From the NCBI RefSeq assembly GCF_910592395.1, contig NC_088315.1:5518501-5582500 (forward strand): a DNA stretch of 64,000 nucleotides, read 5' to 3'. How positions within the stretch are numbered: position 1 is the first letter of the stretch; each line of letters opens with the position of its first letter. The stretch comes from Lineus longissimus (Eukaryota > Nemertea > Pilidiophora > Heteronemertea > Lineidae). Made by a program: the position numbers and the translations under genes. A model generated the notes under the pieces. The model was not told where the DNA came from. It saw only the letters and a list, made by a program, of their open reading frames with translations, and made no database searches. Positions 48,507 through 63,944 of the stretch are shown here, piece after piece.

Positions 48507-51500
48507 CTGGAAAGAGAGAGATGTACAGTTGGTTAGTGTCAGTTGGGAAGCGTAGAGAACAAAGCGCGCGATCTTTTTCAATATTATTAGAGCACCAAAG
48601 TACTGTGACCAAGAGTGAAAATGGTAATTCAGACTGTTTGTCGATGCTGCCAGCCTATCTTTCGTCAAAATCAATTTTCAACGACTTCATTTGGATATTC
48701 CCGTCGAAGACTCCCATCCATAAGAACAAAGGTGATCTCTAAAAAGATACATCAGTACGCCAGAACAAAACCTCGCTGGTAGTAATGAAGCAATATGCCA
48801 CAAAATGATATTTTGACTATGACAAAAACTGCTACGTGACTGCCACTGATTGCTGAGGCTTATCAAAGAGAAGACGATGAGAGAGGTTATAGAATATGTC
48901 CCAGTGTGATTGGGTATGATTTTTTACGTGGCCCCTCTCAATCAAGGTAGATTTTGAACATGTCCACCATACTTGAGTACGATGTAATGAATATTTGAAC
49001 ATGTACATGACTTTGATTGTTGACAGAGTATAACGAGGAAAGTTAAAGCGTTCGTAAACTTTTTTAAATCAGTATTCGGCGTTCTTTTCGTGCTAAAAGG
49101 GTTGATTTGGTGAACTTTTGTAATCTTCACCTAATACAGGTTATTTTAATGCCTGATTGGAAATAGACCAGTAACAAACAAGAAAATCAAATCTAGCTTT
49201 TAATCAACAGCCAACATGGATCAGACATAGAGCGAGAAGACAGAGGGAAATATTATAAAAAAATGCAACGCACTAGACTTATTGTGATAGCATTTATTTC
49301 ACTGGCGCCAATGGGATACTATAGTTACAGGAAAGAAGACTCCATCGACTGTCTTTTTATAATTAGGATAATCAGTTCCTATCGGCCAGTAAAATGCCCG
49401 CTCTCAATAAGGTTACATCCACATTTGTCGCTCACAAAATGTTTCACGCAAAATGTACATTGACTGCTTCCGGTCATGGCCGAATAGGATTATTTCCTGT
49501 TCCGGGACTTGCATGTGAAATACAATCGGTAAAACGTGGTAATCAGCGTCCGTCAGCTGGCAACAGGAGACATGTTTATTGGACAAGTATACGGTATGGA
49601 AATGTCAGCGGTGAACAGTGCAGTTGAAATAGTAAATTACGAAGTTAATGTGTCGAGACCCTTAGTTTTAGTTAGACATTCTGGACTAGTTCAGCTCGCT
49701 CGGTGCTAAACACAGTTGGGTATAACCAATGCTACCTGATTAAAATCAGTGCTTAGTATGGTGGCAGGATTCAAAATAACAACGTCTCATCCAAAGGAGC
49801 AACATTTTAAACTACATGTATAGGATTGACCAAGCTTCTGTCACCGTGCTCACGCTGCTTCTACCAACTCCAGTGTAATATCAAACTACTAGTGTAATCA
49901 AGCATGCATTGTATATTTGTAAATAACAAACCTGATAAATGCAATGTATTGACTTCTAGTGTACCCTCATGGTGAACTGAAGAAATCAACAGATCAGGTT
50001 ACTGGATTCATCGCCGTTAAGAATGGTTGAACTTTTAACAACGGGTGCGGTCATGGGATTCTGTTTCAGATTCCGTCCGACAGATATTTGTATGGTTTTC
50101 TCTTTTCATCAGAATGATTGGTTGGTTTCATTTTACTCAGCCAAGTGGCAGCATACGAAGTAGCGTTAACCATTGTTACCCAACTATATGCATTTGAACT
50201 CATTACCACGATACGTATGAAAATAATACCTAGCCCGAAGTTCATCAGCGCAGGCCAACGCCGATCTTGTTCATCAGCGCCAACGCCTATTAGAAACACA
50301 GAGACAGCACCCGGCCCTATATGGCTTTAGGTAATCGCAAAATCACACCCTCATACCCATAAACGAATCTCTTCAGACTGTATTTTGCGTTTAGACAGAG
50401 TATTATCAAAAATGTATGATATAGAACACTGCTACGGCTGCCTTAAAATCTATTTACATTGGAAAAGACAAGATCCCATGTCAATATTCTACGTTTGCCA
50501 AAAGGGTTCGTTGGATACTGATCGAAGATACAAGTGCGACCGTGCGGCGAATGGAACGAAAAGCATGGCCAATATTCTAACGAACGAATGAACATTTATC
50601 GTTTCAGGGACTAAATATTCTACCTCGGTGTAGCATACAGAAATCAATGTCTCCCTTGAAAAGTGTCCAACCCCCTCGTTCGCTGACGAGTTCATGTGTG
50701 TATTCCTTAAGACATGACCGCGCGGACTCATAGAACTACCTGCTGACAGTAGAGACACAATGCCCTCGGCTCATAGAACACAGCAGCCCGTTGTTACCCG
50801 GATACTCAATCTCAATCATAGGGTAGTATTTCTTTAGATACTACACGACTTGTCGTGTTGTAATCACCTTCTAACAACGCCATTCCATAAACACTCATCA
50901 ATATGTTTGATTCTGCCGTCTAGCCTTGCAAATACACACATGGAACTCATGCCAGGCGGAATAGATCCAATCTCCCTGATCAAAGGCCAATATGTGTCAA
51001 AGATACCAATGTGAAAGCTTTTATCCAAATAACACAATTTAGTCTAATTTTCAGTCCCTGTCTGATACAGTAATGAAATTGCCGCTCCTTGTTTTCCGGA
51101 TGACACATGTTTTGTACATGTCTAGACTTAACGCGATGATTTAAACTTGGAATAACTAAGTGCGCACTCACCAGAAATCCGAATGATCCATGAAGAGACC
51201 AAACTACAAGCAATAATCGTATTGGATGATCCGTAACCCGAGTTGCATTGCTCTTATTTGTCTCTCTGTGCCAACTTCTTGCATTGATAATAGAGTGAGT
51301 ACGATAAAAAAGACTTCCTCAACTATCGAACTCTAATTTCTCAACACGAAAACAAATCCCATTGATTTCGAGAATTCAATCGTACTTCAAACGATTTGTC
51401 GTGTGCATTGTGGTCTGCATATATTGATCTACATGCCTTATTTACTAAATACAGTACGTACAAATTCTGTCCCTAAAGACGCGTCAGGCGGTAACGAATT

Positions 51501-54500
51501 AGTACAAACGATGTCCCTGGTGGGGCATGTCGAGATGTTCCGGCAAAGGAAGAATTGAAAATAGACGACGTGATTTCCCTTGGCCTCTAATCAGTGTCAG
51601 TTGACCGGACTTTAACGAGAAGTTCAATTGAGTTCCGAAGTCGTACGTTGAGGGAATTTGCCACACCTCAGTAATAAGCATAACATGATGCCATCTCCGT
51701 ATCAACGTTTTAAGTACTTCATCGAATAACACAGAGTTAGAGAGAGTTCGATGTTAGCCAAAGTTCTCTAATAACAGCTGCATGGAAGAAATTCGCATGT
51801 TGAGATTCCTTTATATTGTGTTTGGTGACATGGGAAGTTGAGGTAAATGCAATTGTTAGCCCAGCAACTACTTTCTCTGACGGAAGGACCATCTTTTAAT
51901 ACAATCCATCGTTCATGTTGTTTCACACGGAATACGGAAATACTACAGTGATTAGCCTGTGTGAGATACTGACCTTTGACTGTGACTTTGGCAAGAAGTT
52001 AATTAACCACTCCTGTAACCGCCTCTGTTCCCAGTTTCCTGCTGTAAAAGCACCGGATTCCCTATTCACCTTTTACAATCCTTTAGTCTCGCAACACTTC
52101 CTTCATCGACTAAAATGCGTTTCTCATTATCGCAGTCTCCATAAAGGTTATTGCAATAAGAGTATAATCATGTTGACCAATAATGGTTCTAGTCTTCGCG
52201 TGCCACTACTCGAAGTTGGTCATCCTTTACTCACCCTTCCGTACCGGAAATTTATTCGCGTCGGTGTATCTTTTTCCCCTGATCGGCAATGGTGGCGTTG
52301 TGCGGAGAGTTGCCAAATACTCCACTGAGGACTTTTCAGATTTCACCCGAATTTGAAATTTTGGCAAACCTTATAGGAGACTTCCCTCACGCAATCGGCG
52401 AGACGTTGATATAGACATTCCCCCTTCCTCTGGGCTGATAAAGTGTAAGCTTACATGCACTTTTAGTGACGGAACAACAAGTTAAGTATCAGGATTTCCT
52501 CAACGACTTTTCTATCATGGTCTACGGTCAACTCTGGTGGAATCCCCAACAACTTGTCTACGGCGTATTGTCAAGAGATCAAAGAGGATAGCAGTCAACG
52601 AGATATGGATATCTGAACTGAAAAGCAGTTATGTTGATCCAGCTGAGTTTGAGCAGTCTGTTTTTGCTTTTATCTTTTTTTGGCGGGGGGATGTTCGTGT
52701 TTGTTTAACAGTGTGTTATGGACACTGTTTCAATATCTACAAACGAGGCAGAAGCTGTAACTAGCCAGGGTAGAATGTGGCCGGCGGTCGATTTGGCGGT
52801 ATGCGAAGTTAGGAGACTGGGCCATGTATTATTCGGCGAGTCCTGGTACAAGCGTGGATAGTTTCGATATACTTTCAGATAGGAGAGACTCATATTGACC
52901 ACATCGTGTATCAACTTATTCGGACCTACCGGCTCCTGCCTATATACACTCCCTTTAATCAACACCAAGCACACAACGGAAGTTAACTTACCTGGAGAGA
53001 ACAATGAAATAATCAATCTATTCTCCTGTATTAATCAACGATTTTTACTATTTCGGAGTTATCATTCGCTTTGGGGCCAATTAGCAGTCATCATATTTCC
53101 TTAAGTTCATGGAAAGGTGAATGTTGCAGGTTACAATTAATTCTTAGAGCACAAAATACGCGTGCACGAGTAAAGTAATCGTTTGATTGCGACTTTCACG
53201 CAATTTGATTGTTCTTATGATGACACAAGATGGTCCCAGACGTCCGGCAACCAGAACAGGCCGTCGAAGAACACTTAGCGTATAACGCATCACATCTGAG
53301 GATGTCGTCAGTAGGTTGCATACATGAAGTTAAGCAATGGGTAAATTTAATAATTATGATACTGAGTAGCACGATTTGCTGCAAGATATTAACATGCTAT
53401 GGTAAACAAGGTGTGCTCAAAATCTCATATCAATTTTTGGTTACTAAAAATATACCATACTACCTTCATTTCACAATTTCGGCTGTGTGAACACTTAACT
53501 CAGTGAAGTCGTTCATGGCCGGGTGTACAGTGCAGGGACAACAGGTGCAAGGTAGTTTCAGCTTTGCTGAAGAAAGTGTGCCCAGTACGCCGAGAATTCG
53601 ATTAACACCGAGTTGAGAGGCTATGAGAATGTTATGCCTGGTCAAACATCATTACTGGGAGCTGGCTGTAGTCAATGACGCTTTCAAAGTTCGTAGCCAA
53701 GCAAGTGGTTCTCACACCGCTGAGGTGCGAAGCCATGGATCATGATGCAAAGATGTAACACGGGGTGTAATACGGGGTGTAACACGTCACACGACGATAT
53801 AGCAATTGACAAGGAACAGTGGTCAGCTAAGCGTACTAAATCTACATTGCGGTGAATATTGATGGCAGTGATATTATGCTTCCAGCACTAACACAGTTGT
53901 AATCAAGACATGATTTGTTCCACATATGAAAAAGTAACTATAAGGCTAGTGTCACTGTGCGAGTGCTTGCCAGCCAGACAGATTCCATGAAGCACGAATG
54001 TAAATGTAGCAATTAATGAAACAGTCCATCATGAATCAAGAATATAACATCAGTGCAGCTTGCTTTATACCATTAACCACAAATTTTTTCATTAGCGTTT
54101 ATTTTCGCGAATATTGTGAATAAGCTGCATGTAGTGTGGCGGCAATACAAATCGCAAACAAATTTGCAATCCGACGAAATAAAAAACGCAAACAATATTT
54201 TTTTCAGAATTTTTCGCGAACTGCAAAAATTAAGTGAAGGTTGGGCGGTTTCCAGTAGTGCACATAACGGCGTTATGTTCAAACCTTAAGAGACTGAAAG
54301 GCAATCAGCTAAGCCGTGTGTTAGTGAAGACCCTGGGAGACTCTTGCCGCACTCAAACGAATGAGTAGTTCAGCTGGGAGGATTAATCTGACTTGAGGAG
54401 AGGAGTGCCAACACGTTTTCTTTCCACTAACTTGTTTTGCACCAACCGTGATCAAAAACAAGGCTTTGTGCTTCCAACAAAGAATAGAAACGGAAGACCA

Positions 54501-57500
54501 ACCATAGATAGATTGGAAGAAAAAGTGGAGAATGATTTTTCTCATATAGCTGGTCTTAAAATTACTCTAAGCTCGAGTTCCTAAGTACGAATCCCACGCT
54601 TGCTTGCTCACAAGATTATTTTTTTTTCATTTGACGGGTTGGACAATAGAATGTCCCCTTAGTGGGAAAAGCCTATTGTCGTAAACTTTTCAACATTATA
54701 TAATGGATTACGGATTTACATATATTTGTTTTGACAAGATTTTTCTTTTCTTTATATAACATGCATGTAGTTCACATGCACCGCGCTCCTGCAACATATC
54801 CTGTTTGTGTGTATTCTCCGATCCTCCAATTGTTTAGATATCCCACTGAATCCAGCCTCAATACGATTTTGCTGACAATCGGCTTACGGCTAAATGAATT
54901 ATTGTTTTGGGCCTCGACGACCGTTTAGCAAGATTCATGTGTCTCGCTTATACATAATATCTTCCTCAGTGACCTTTAACAAAAACCTAATATAAAGCAA
55001 TTGCTATTAGATCTCTCTTTCTTTACCTCTCTCTCTAATTCTTTTCATTCTTTCTCAGTGTGCCTTGTTTGCTTTGTAGATCATCTACACTTTTTAAGTA
55101 TACACAACCTTCACCATTTCCTGATAACAAAACCAATTAATACAAAAAGTATTCCACAGCGGAATTCTATCATGCATGCAACTATCGCGTGCAAAACAAG
55201 CAGAGATTTGTTCTTTTGCAAGTAAAAATGATCGCCACACCTGCGCTTCCTTTGAAAGCAAAATCCGTTTTTTTGCAGTTGGATAATTGACACGGTAATG
55301 AATAGCTAAAATAGCCTTTAATCAATAGGCGAGTGTTGTCATTAAGCGCCACATAAGTGCCTTATCAGCGTTATTCGCATTGAAGCAAATTGTCGGTGAA
55401 ATAATTCCATTGTCTGTCTGGCTGTATCAATCAAGGCGCCGGTGAATCTGCATGATTCTTATGAAAATGGTAATTATATACAATTGTTTGTCATGTTCAG
55501 CTTAGTTTGATAGATTTCTTCGCTCATTATTGGCTCTTCACACAATTTGGGGGGTAATTGTACTGAAGGAGGAAACCGGGCAAGTAAGGGTGCTCCATTC
55601 ATTACAAAAACATATTCAACCATCTCAAACTGTGAAAGCTACACCATTAGATCTGTCCAAATCTTTCTAGTCAATCTATGTTATTGATTATGGTCAAAAT
55701 AGATTATTGGAACAAGCGAACACAAAGACAAACCTAATTGATTATCAAAGCAATTGTATCGATTATAATTTTAAAACCTCTATAATTTCTATTCGATTTA
55801 ATTCTCTAAAATAAAAACAGCCTGAGTAAAAAGTCTTACTTGCAAAAGCTAATCAATTTTTTAAAATCGGATTCCTTTATGAAAGTACGCTGTAGCTTTT
55901 GAACAAGTTACGTGCAATCAGTTGTAAAAGCACTTTGGTTTCGCAAGGCCATTCCTTAAACATCAAGGCAATTCCTTCATCATTCACAGCCATTGCCACA
56001 CATCTATGAAATTAACATCCCAACTACCTTAGATCACTTTCCCCTCTCAGTTCACTCAGGGTCCATTAACTAACAGCATTAGTCACCATTTGAGATATTA
56101 GAGTATTTGAAATCAAATAGCCTAGACCCTTACCCTCATCAATGGAATCGCACTAGTGATAATGCATTTTGTACAGTGGTAGAAAATCAGACATTACTCA
56201 GATTAGAGTGGAACTATCATCACACTGCTGGATAGTATATTCATTCGAAGTAGAATAGAAAACACAAACCATTTCCTTCAAAGAAAACTTGTTAACGTGT
56301 TCCTACTTAGACTGGAACCATCTTTGCCGTCTACTGCGAGCAACATCATTGGTAGAGTCAATAGACCATCAGAAATGATTAGAGCTAACGTGTGAACGAA
56401 CAGATGACATCAGTCTTGTTTAAAGATTGGCTGTGGAGTCAGTTAGATCACATCATTCTTGATATATGTCATACATTTAGCTCCAATCAGACTTAATGAG
56501 TTAAATAAAACAATATTTGCTTCTCAGTTGTCTCGTTATTCGACTTGGTGTCAACGGATAATAAAAGTGTTCATTTTAATTGAAATTCTTGGACGCTCTT
56601 CGTTTCACACTAAAAACAATCGAACTGGTGAATTTCATTTCATAAACATTTTTTCATTTTTTCATTTTAACAACAGTTTGTTTTCAGCTAGGGGTCTTAC
56701 ATGGAGAGCGTGACGGACCCTGCCTCGACCTCGTCAATTGGATGAGGCACCGGTGGTCCAGCTAACTAGTCTAATGGTTGGAGAATTCGCAAGATTTTTC
56801 ATTGTCAAATTATTAGCGGCATTGTGTGAACGAACAGATGACACAAGACTCGTTTAAAGATTGATTCCGGTGTCAGTTAGACTATAACACAGTGATTTTC
56901 CGTAAAATATGCCAATAAATAATCCAATTAGATTTGAAGAGGGAAAATCAACGTATGTAAATTACTTTTTATAGATTGCTGTGTTTCTAGTGTCACCTGC
57001 AACAATATCAGGTGTTATCAAAACACAACTGGGGAGACTCTGTTTGGGTGATGACACCGAATGCTGCGCCTTAAATATTCTGAAAGACATCAATGAGAAA
57101 CATTAGAATTGGCTGCAAATTGAAGTTACGCTTGCATTCATTTCATTTCGGTAGACCGAGTATTAACGAGAATACTAGTTTCTTTATTGCTGGGGACTTG
57201 TTAATGGCGTATTAGCTTGAGAATTCGAGTAGAGATGTTTTTCCGTTGAGCACGAGGATATGCAAATCTAAGCCGAGTTGATTGTAATCAAATCTATAAT
57301 CGATGCCAGTGTGTTCGACTCGCTGGCTTCCTTTCCACCCGATAGAGAATATGGAAGAGATGATGTAATTTAGATAGGGCAACTATGCATTGGTGAAGGT
57401 TCGTGTACAAACTAAACTTTCAATACTTTTGGTAAAAAACAGTTCATCAGGAGATATTCAGAAGATGTTGAAGAATGTAATAATGGCTTATAATTTCTTT

Positions 57501-60500
57501 GTAATTCCTTTTTTTTCAGAAGGGTGATGCTGTACATTTAGATCAATCTATCCATTTCACAAGCTATCGAGAGCATGACTGCCTATTTGAACCAAGGTCA
57601 CCCTGTATATCTTTTTTGCCACATTGGTCACGTAACACGCATAAAAAAGGATGGGATCACCAATATTCATTTATACATGAATACGTGTCCTACATTCACA
57701 GCAGTCGATGAAGGCTGTTGAAAGTACCTCGCCGATGACATTTGCATAAAACTCATTACACATGCAGCATTATCAAAAATGCTATCAGTATGATCACTTC
57801 AAACGAGCAATTTTGAGATCGAAAACAGACATGCATTCAAATGACTCAAAAGTATCAGCAACATCTCATAAAAACTCATATAAAAACCTAGTATTTCAAA
57901 CATTTCCAATAAAATGCATTTCTTTCTTTCCAATGTTTCAACGGATTTAGATTACATTTCTTTGAAGCGAAACCGAAAACATGGGAAAGAGGATTGGGTA
58001 TAGTCGGTGGCATATTAGTGACTATAAGTGCCGGTGTAGAAGACGCACATGGAAAAGTGACCGAACCTGTTGTAAGGAATACGGTATCCAGTTCTACTGG
58101 AGGCCAATGACCGCCTACAGATCAGAGATTAAAGCGCGTAATAGAATCCTTTCTTCCCCGGAAATTCTAACCTCGGACATTTCAAACTTCTACCGGTTAG
58201 GTAAGAGTCTCAGCTCCACAAAAGGAAGCCAAATAACTTTAGGAAATGACTCGATACACATTTACCTAAGTTTGTTGAACTTTTATGCTATATTTATTTG
58301 AAACCAAACCCACTCCCCCAAACTGTTTTTAAAAAACATGTGATGGAGGCAGCATAATATCCGAAAAAACAACCTGAGTGTATGGAAGAGATCGGCAAAG
58401 ACATTAAAAAGCCCCGACCGCCCTTTGAAGGACACCGCCCAACCGATAATTCGAGAGAGACCAATTCCGTAATGACCATATCGTGCCTTCTCCAAACATA
58501 TTTTCCGATATTATTATCTCCTTTTTGCTGCATGAATGGCTATGATTCCAAAGCCTCGGATTGATTATTCTAAACGGGATACCAGAATTCAGTCCGACCA
58601 ATATCAGCTTTTGGTTACGCAATGTTTATCAAAGGTAATGCACACATTTTTTTAATTGATTTTAAAGTAGAGCCTTGACCAGGAATATTCAGCTCTATCA
58701 ACTTCACCTGAGGGAGCCACCTGACCAACAATCGAAACCACCCCTTCACAAGAGGGATTCGGCACCTTTTCTGGTTGGCTGAGCCTATATAAGACATTTG
58801 ATCTTGCCGTTCTGCTATTAATCCTGCTTTGCTATCCTAACTCCTAGACGTGGTTCTAACCAATCGATCGAGCTGAAACAGCCTTGGTCATCGCAGTCGT
58901 ATCCGCCCCGATCACCGAGGTCGAAAAGGTACGGAATCCTGCCAAGTGACGGACGAGGCCATGGCATTGGTTGGTTCCCTGAAGTATTGATGTATTGTCG
59001 GTTCTATTGCCTCACGATTCGAGTTAGATATGACAAAAATACTGTCGAAGTATCAAAGCAAAGTGTAAAAAATGATATGACGAGTGAATTTCGAATGCGT
59101 CAGATCAAAAACAGACCCCGCTTTCCCATTTTGTATAACGATTTTTATCACATCCGACCTACCTGAAGGATAACTTGCCTGCTCAAAGCGAGTGGGTGAA
59201 AGCAATATTATGTTACCAGATGATTGCTGGTCCCTAATGCCCACATTTAGCTATAACACCAATCTTCTTTACCTCTTAGTATTAAAGGAATATCAGAGAT
59301 ACTTATGAGCAAAGAGCCTTTTGTTAATACTCTTTACTGTTTTTCCTAATGAACGAATCGGGTTGAACGCTGAGCGCTGATAGGCTTGATTTGCCGACAC
59401 AAGGCCAAACTCGCCTCGAGTGACCCCCAATTAAAGGTTTGCTATTCTTTCAATTATATTTTCTTGATGTAACGGTAGGAAATGTGAAATTCTGTGCAAT
59501 GTCTTGTCTGGACGCTAACCAGATAAAAAGCAGTTGGTGCCTCTTGGCATAAGAGTGGCCACAAAAATTGAGAAACAGTGGACGCTTTTTACATCCTTCG
59601 TCTTGAAATAAAGGCTAAAAGGAACTGAAGACGGTAAAGTTGGTGAATCCATCCCCTGAAGACGTAAAAATCATCACTGTTTGCAGCACAGTCGCCGCCA
59701 AACAAAGTAATGATCGTGTGGGCGAAAGATCAGCAAGATCCTATCCCAACTTCTTTCACTTTTTGACTTTAAGTTATGATTGATCGATGGAGTATCATTC
59801 CACTGAGGTTGGCGAAGTATTTATGGTCTTGCCCAACTCATCAATCAAGAAGATTTAATTAATTTTCAATTTTCTGAAGTCAAATTTCGCAAGGTGAAAA
59901 GATATCATGTTTGGCATTTTTAGTGGACGGTATTTTAAGTCTCGTTACAGCACTATATATCTTAAGTGAACACGGTTCATTCAACTTCCAGTAGCATTAT
60001 ACGGTGATAATTGGGGTGTTTTTTAAAAGAAATGCTTGATTCATGCCTTTTCGCTCGCCAATTCATTAAGCAGAGAGGTGCGTCGCTACCATAGATACAG
60101 TCACGTCTCGTCTGCAGAAGTTATACTCATGATCTGATGTTGAGTATGACTAAATGAACGAGGATCTCTCCAATAGTCCACACCACAAATCAGACGTACA
60201 ATTAACCCATACAGACTGCGCCAATCGTTATCGTAAAAATGAGCGCAACTAAGATATACCTATACATGTATCAGTCGTCTCGTGTAGAGTGCTGTGGTGA
60301 TTAGCCGACAGAAGTAGCAATAACTCGTCTTCTGACGGTTCCCTAACGATCATAAGGTGATGTCGAAGAAAATACTTCATCAGAGAATTTCGCCAAACCT
60401 CCTTGAGGATAAACCAACCGCATAAACGCAGCTAACTTTACATGGACCGATTCACCCAGACATCACAATTAGGCAAGTTGGTAAACGCCACACGTGTTGT

Positions 60501-63500
60501 AGAAATCGAAATCTTGTCGACAATTCAACGATGCGTTAAGTTTCAAATTAATCGATACTATTTGTGCGAATTGCGGTATCACGGGAAGATTGCATTCTAA
60601 TTTGCGGTGCGCACTGCCGACACGTGACTGGGTTGTTGTATACATGACGAATAGAACGTCAGTTAGTTCGGGAGTAAGACAACTCGAAAAGGAACCACAA
60701 AAAAGTTCAGTGAATTAGGTACTGGTAAATCTGTTATCAAATGACTTATTCTTTAGCAATCACATGATGCGTCCAACAATGGTATCATGCAATGGTGCAG
60801 ATTGCCATCATTTTCAATCATTATTTATCAACTATCTAAAAAGAATGTGCCAAGGTAGCAAGCTATGTTGCTATAGACAAGTGCGAATCTAACCACTTAT
60901 ATAATGATGGATAGTATTCTATTGGACTAAACCATTCCTCGAAATCCTGCTGGCAGCTTTCCCCCTTCTTTGTTATTCATTTTGGCCAATCGGCTTGCTG
61001 TCAAAAGGAAGGAAGAGTCCATTGACTAAGTCATTTGTAATGTGGGGGTGGCAAGTGCACAATGCTGATGCGACCGAGACGAGACCTTAATAGCACATGC
61101 TCAGCTTTTTTGAAAGAGTTAAAACTGCCAAATGGATTCTTAATGACCTCTCGCCCACAGAAACGTGGATGATTCACAGACGAATGGACAGCTGAACCAA
61201 TAATTGAAAACCAAGACGTTTTTTTCTGCGCCGTAATCATCGCCGAAAAATCGATTACTTCCAGAATGTGAATAAATTTCGGATGCATATTCACGAAGCA
61301 GAAATTCCTAAACTTAAAATATTTCGTCGCACAGAGATCTATTCGATCAAGTTGTTGGCCGATTTCCGTCCTACAAAAGACGCCCAGAGGAAAAAAGAGG
61401 TGTACATCGGCTCTTTTCCCGAGATTCAGGTTTTCTCTGCTCCTTCGTCATCGAGCGGCGAAGTGTATTGAAAACCACTGGACAGGTTATACCAGGATGA
61501 TCGTTCCCTGAGGTCTCTTTAAAAGCAGTAACTTGGAAGCTTTTACGCGGGTGCCACTGGCTTGTCAATAAGTTGAAAAGCGTTTAAATCCCCGTAGATT
61601 TTGCTACTTTGGTTCGGAATTTTAGGTTGGGTTTTTTATTTAGGTAGGGAATTGATAAATTACCGTACTCCACAGATTTCGTTTGCGCCGGCTTATCGAA
61701 TTTGCATCTCATTCAGTTAGTTTCAGTACAAATAGTCACATTTTCATTCCCAACTTGCTTATGCTCATTCTAATTTGACATTTTTTTACAATTTGACATT
61801 GTCATTTCCCTCAGGGGTAAAAAGTGGCCACTATTGCCATTCTTTGGCACAAAGCGTGTAAAACGCTAAAAATACTTACTTTACATGCATAGGGTGTACA
61901 TGTATTGTTTTTTGAGAGATGTACAGCAGTACGCCGAATCTGTACTACATCAGTACATGCTATGACTTAATCGTCAGCATCCACAAAAATCGTCCTTTTT
62001 AATAATATCTGCGCAGAGAAACCTAACCATGCCAACTACCCGCCGAATCACAGGAGACGAGTGGGTGCCTAAAACATGCATGATCAATTTCCTTACAGCA
62101 GGACAATCGTGGCGACTATCTTAATTTCCTACCTCATCGTCGGCCTTATCATTCTGATATCCGTGTCCAATTCCAGCAAACGTATCAGTTTCCACTCATC
62201 ATTGCAAGGGAAATGGGTTTTTAAATCCGGGTGAGCCACTAATTGGAAAGATACATACAAATTACTGATTAACACAACAATATATTATTCAAGTGATGAT
62301 TTCAATGTGATAACCTATACGATACGCGATGTGACGGAAATCTAGCTTTCAGTGTGTTAATGGGGGTATTTCCGATCAGTTTTGCCGAATTAGATTATTG
62401 CGTTACCGATAGTGGCATTGCCACAAAAGCGATATTTTGGACGATGGCATTTTCCAGGCCATTTATGATGGTCAGGGAGGCGAAAGACATCTTTTAACTA
62501 CATGTATTTCATGGAAGCCAATTGATTAAAAAAATATAGTGCGATGAAATCTCGGTGTATATTCGATCCCGGTTGCCATATAACTATACCAAGGATGTGG
62601 AAAACGATACGAAATCATAAAAGGATAATTCTTCCCATATCGCTATATATAACCACAAAAAGTCCCGTAACGAAAATGAGATGGGTGTTTCACGTCTACT
62701 CGAAACTGAGCCCAGATGGAAAGATCAATATTTTCTTTATGTCAAGTTCAGTATTCCTAGGCAGTTTTTGGCTTTTCCGTCAGGACAATACGCAATATGG
62801 TAAAACAAAACAAAACAACATGATGCCATACGGATATGTTCCCTGGTAATAAAGCTTCTTCCAGCGGCGAATATTAAAGAAACTACGTGGAGTTCTCTTT
62901 TTCACATCTTCGTCATGTTACGACATTGTCTGATCTTTTGTTTTCATGTCTTCCGCGTGTACTCCGAGATTTTCTGATGTGAATTAACAGGAAATAGATA
63001 TCAGCAATGTCAAGCGGATGTTGCCTTCACTAGGTCAAGGCCAGAGTACTCGTCCGACCCCGAGGAACTTGCTATGACAATGCGTCTAACCTTTATTGCG
63101 AAAATTCATCGACGATGCAAAACTGGCATAGTCTATTACTTGTCTGATAAAGGGCAGCAATATAGCTCATTCGAAAACCAACGATGGCGAAAATTAAATG
63201 ATAGCACCGTTGCTGTACGGAAACTAGCCACTGTACATGTAATACATTTGAACTGCAATATTTTTATTCGCATACTATAACTGACGCTCGCAATATGAAT
63301 CATTTTTGTCAACGCCGACGAAAACTTTGTTGAGAGATCTATTTTTGAAAGAACCGGGCGTAAGAGGCAACAACTTACACAAATGTATAATTACGAAGCT
63401 GGAAAGATATTGAGGTTAAGTGCAGCTTAAGGTGAGAAGATTTGCGGCATGCGTTGATATAAGATTGTTCATAAACCGTGCCAGTGCCAGCTCCTCGATC

Positions 63501-63798
63501 AGTATGGTTGCGCCAGAATGTTGACATCATGGTGGGTGAATTGGTATTTCATCAGTATGAAAGTGATATTGGTTGACTTCGTTAGAAACCAACACCTCTC
63601 ACGTCAATACTGCTTTAAAACTGATCTCTCACTCCAAAGACTTTTAGTGCCATTCTCAATAATTGCCTAGATTAGAGAAGACAATGTTGGTAATTCAATC
63701 TTAATCCAAGTCGTTTGGAGCGAAGAGCGAAGATTAAACGAGTAGAACAAAGATAGACGCAACTCTCTTAAAAAGGGGTTTTTGGCTTATATGTGTAG
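48507..63798. other. Fifteen kilobases without a supported gene
   Basis: The upstream untranslated exon and promoter of the minus-strand peptide gene should lie at the start of this stretch but could not be placed. The 137-codon plus frame at 51915-52328 begins with ATG yet has no splice or poly(A) context. A minus frame at 53384-53196 is hydrophobic then cysteine-rich (DDILRCDALYAKCSS, then TACSGC) but starts with TTG. Near 54800-55300 the DNA is pyrimidine-rich. The rest is AT-rich and unremarkable. Confidence 0.5.
56390..56881 (+). repeat. Dispersed 58-base direct repeat
   Basis: Copies at 56390-56447 and 56824-56881 share GTGTGAACGAACAGATGACA, GTTTAAAGATTG and GTCAGTTAGA with about a dozen substitutions and no net length change. 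The copies are 434 bases apart. They may be the ends of a larger duplicated unit or two members of a dispersed family. Confidence 0.88.
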
Positions 63799-63944
63799 GG
63801 TTTTCAACCAAACACATATGCACCTCGAAAAGTTTTTCAGTGAAATAAAAAAACCCAATGGTTTTGAACTTGTGTAAACCTCAAAGGGTTTTTCACTTCC
63901 CTGAAAAACCTCTACGGGGTGCATTTTTGTGTTGGCCGAAAACC
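63799..63944. repeat. Diverged inverted repeat (hairpin element)
   Basis: Arms 63799-63856 and 63886-63944 align as reverse complements across about 58 bases with substitutions and small gaps (shared GGTTTTC, ATGCACC, TTTTTCAG and AAACCC blocks). The spacer is 29 bases. It resembles a decayed foldback MITE. Confidence 0.8.

Noticed and set aside
51915-52328. 137-codon plus ORF with ATG
   Set aside because: No splice, Kozak or poly(A) support and no recognisable motif; length alone is not convincing.
53196-53384. Hydrophobic then Cys-rich minus frame resembling a secreted peptide
   Set aside because: Starts with TTG, has an odd number of cysteines, and lacks splice sites that would supply a start.
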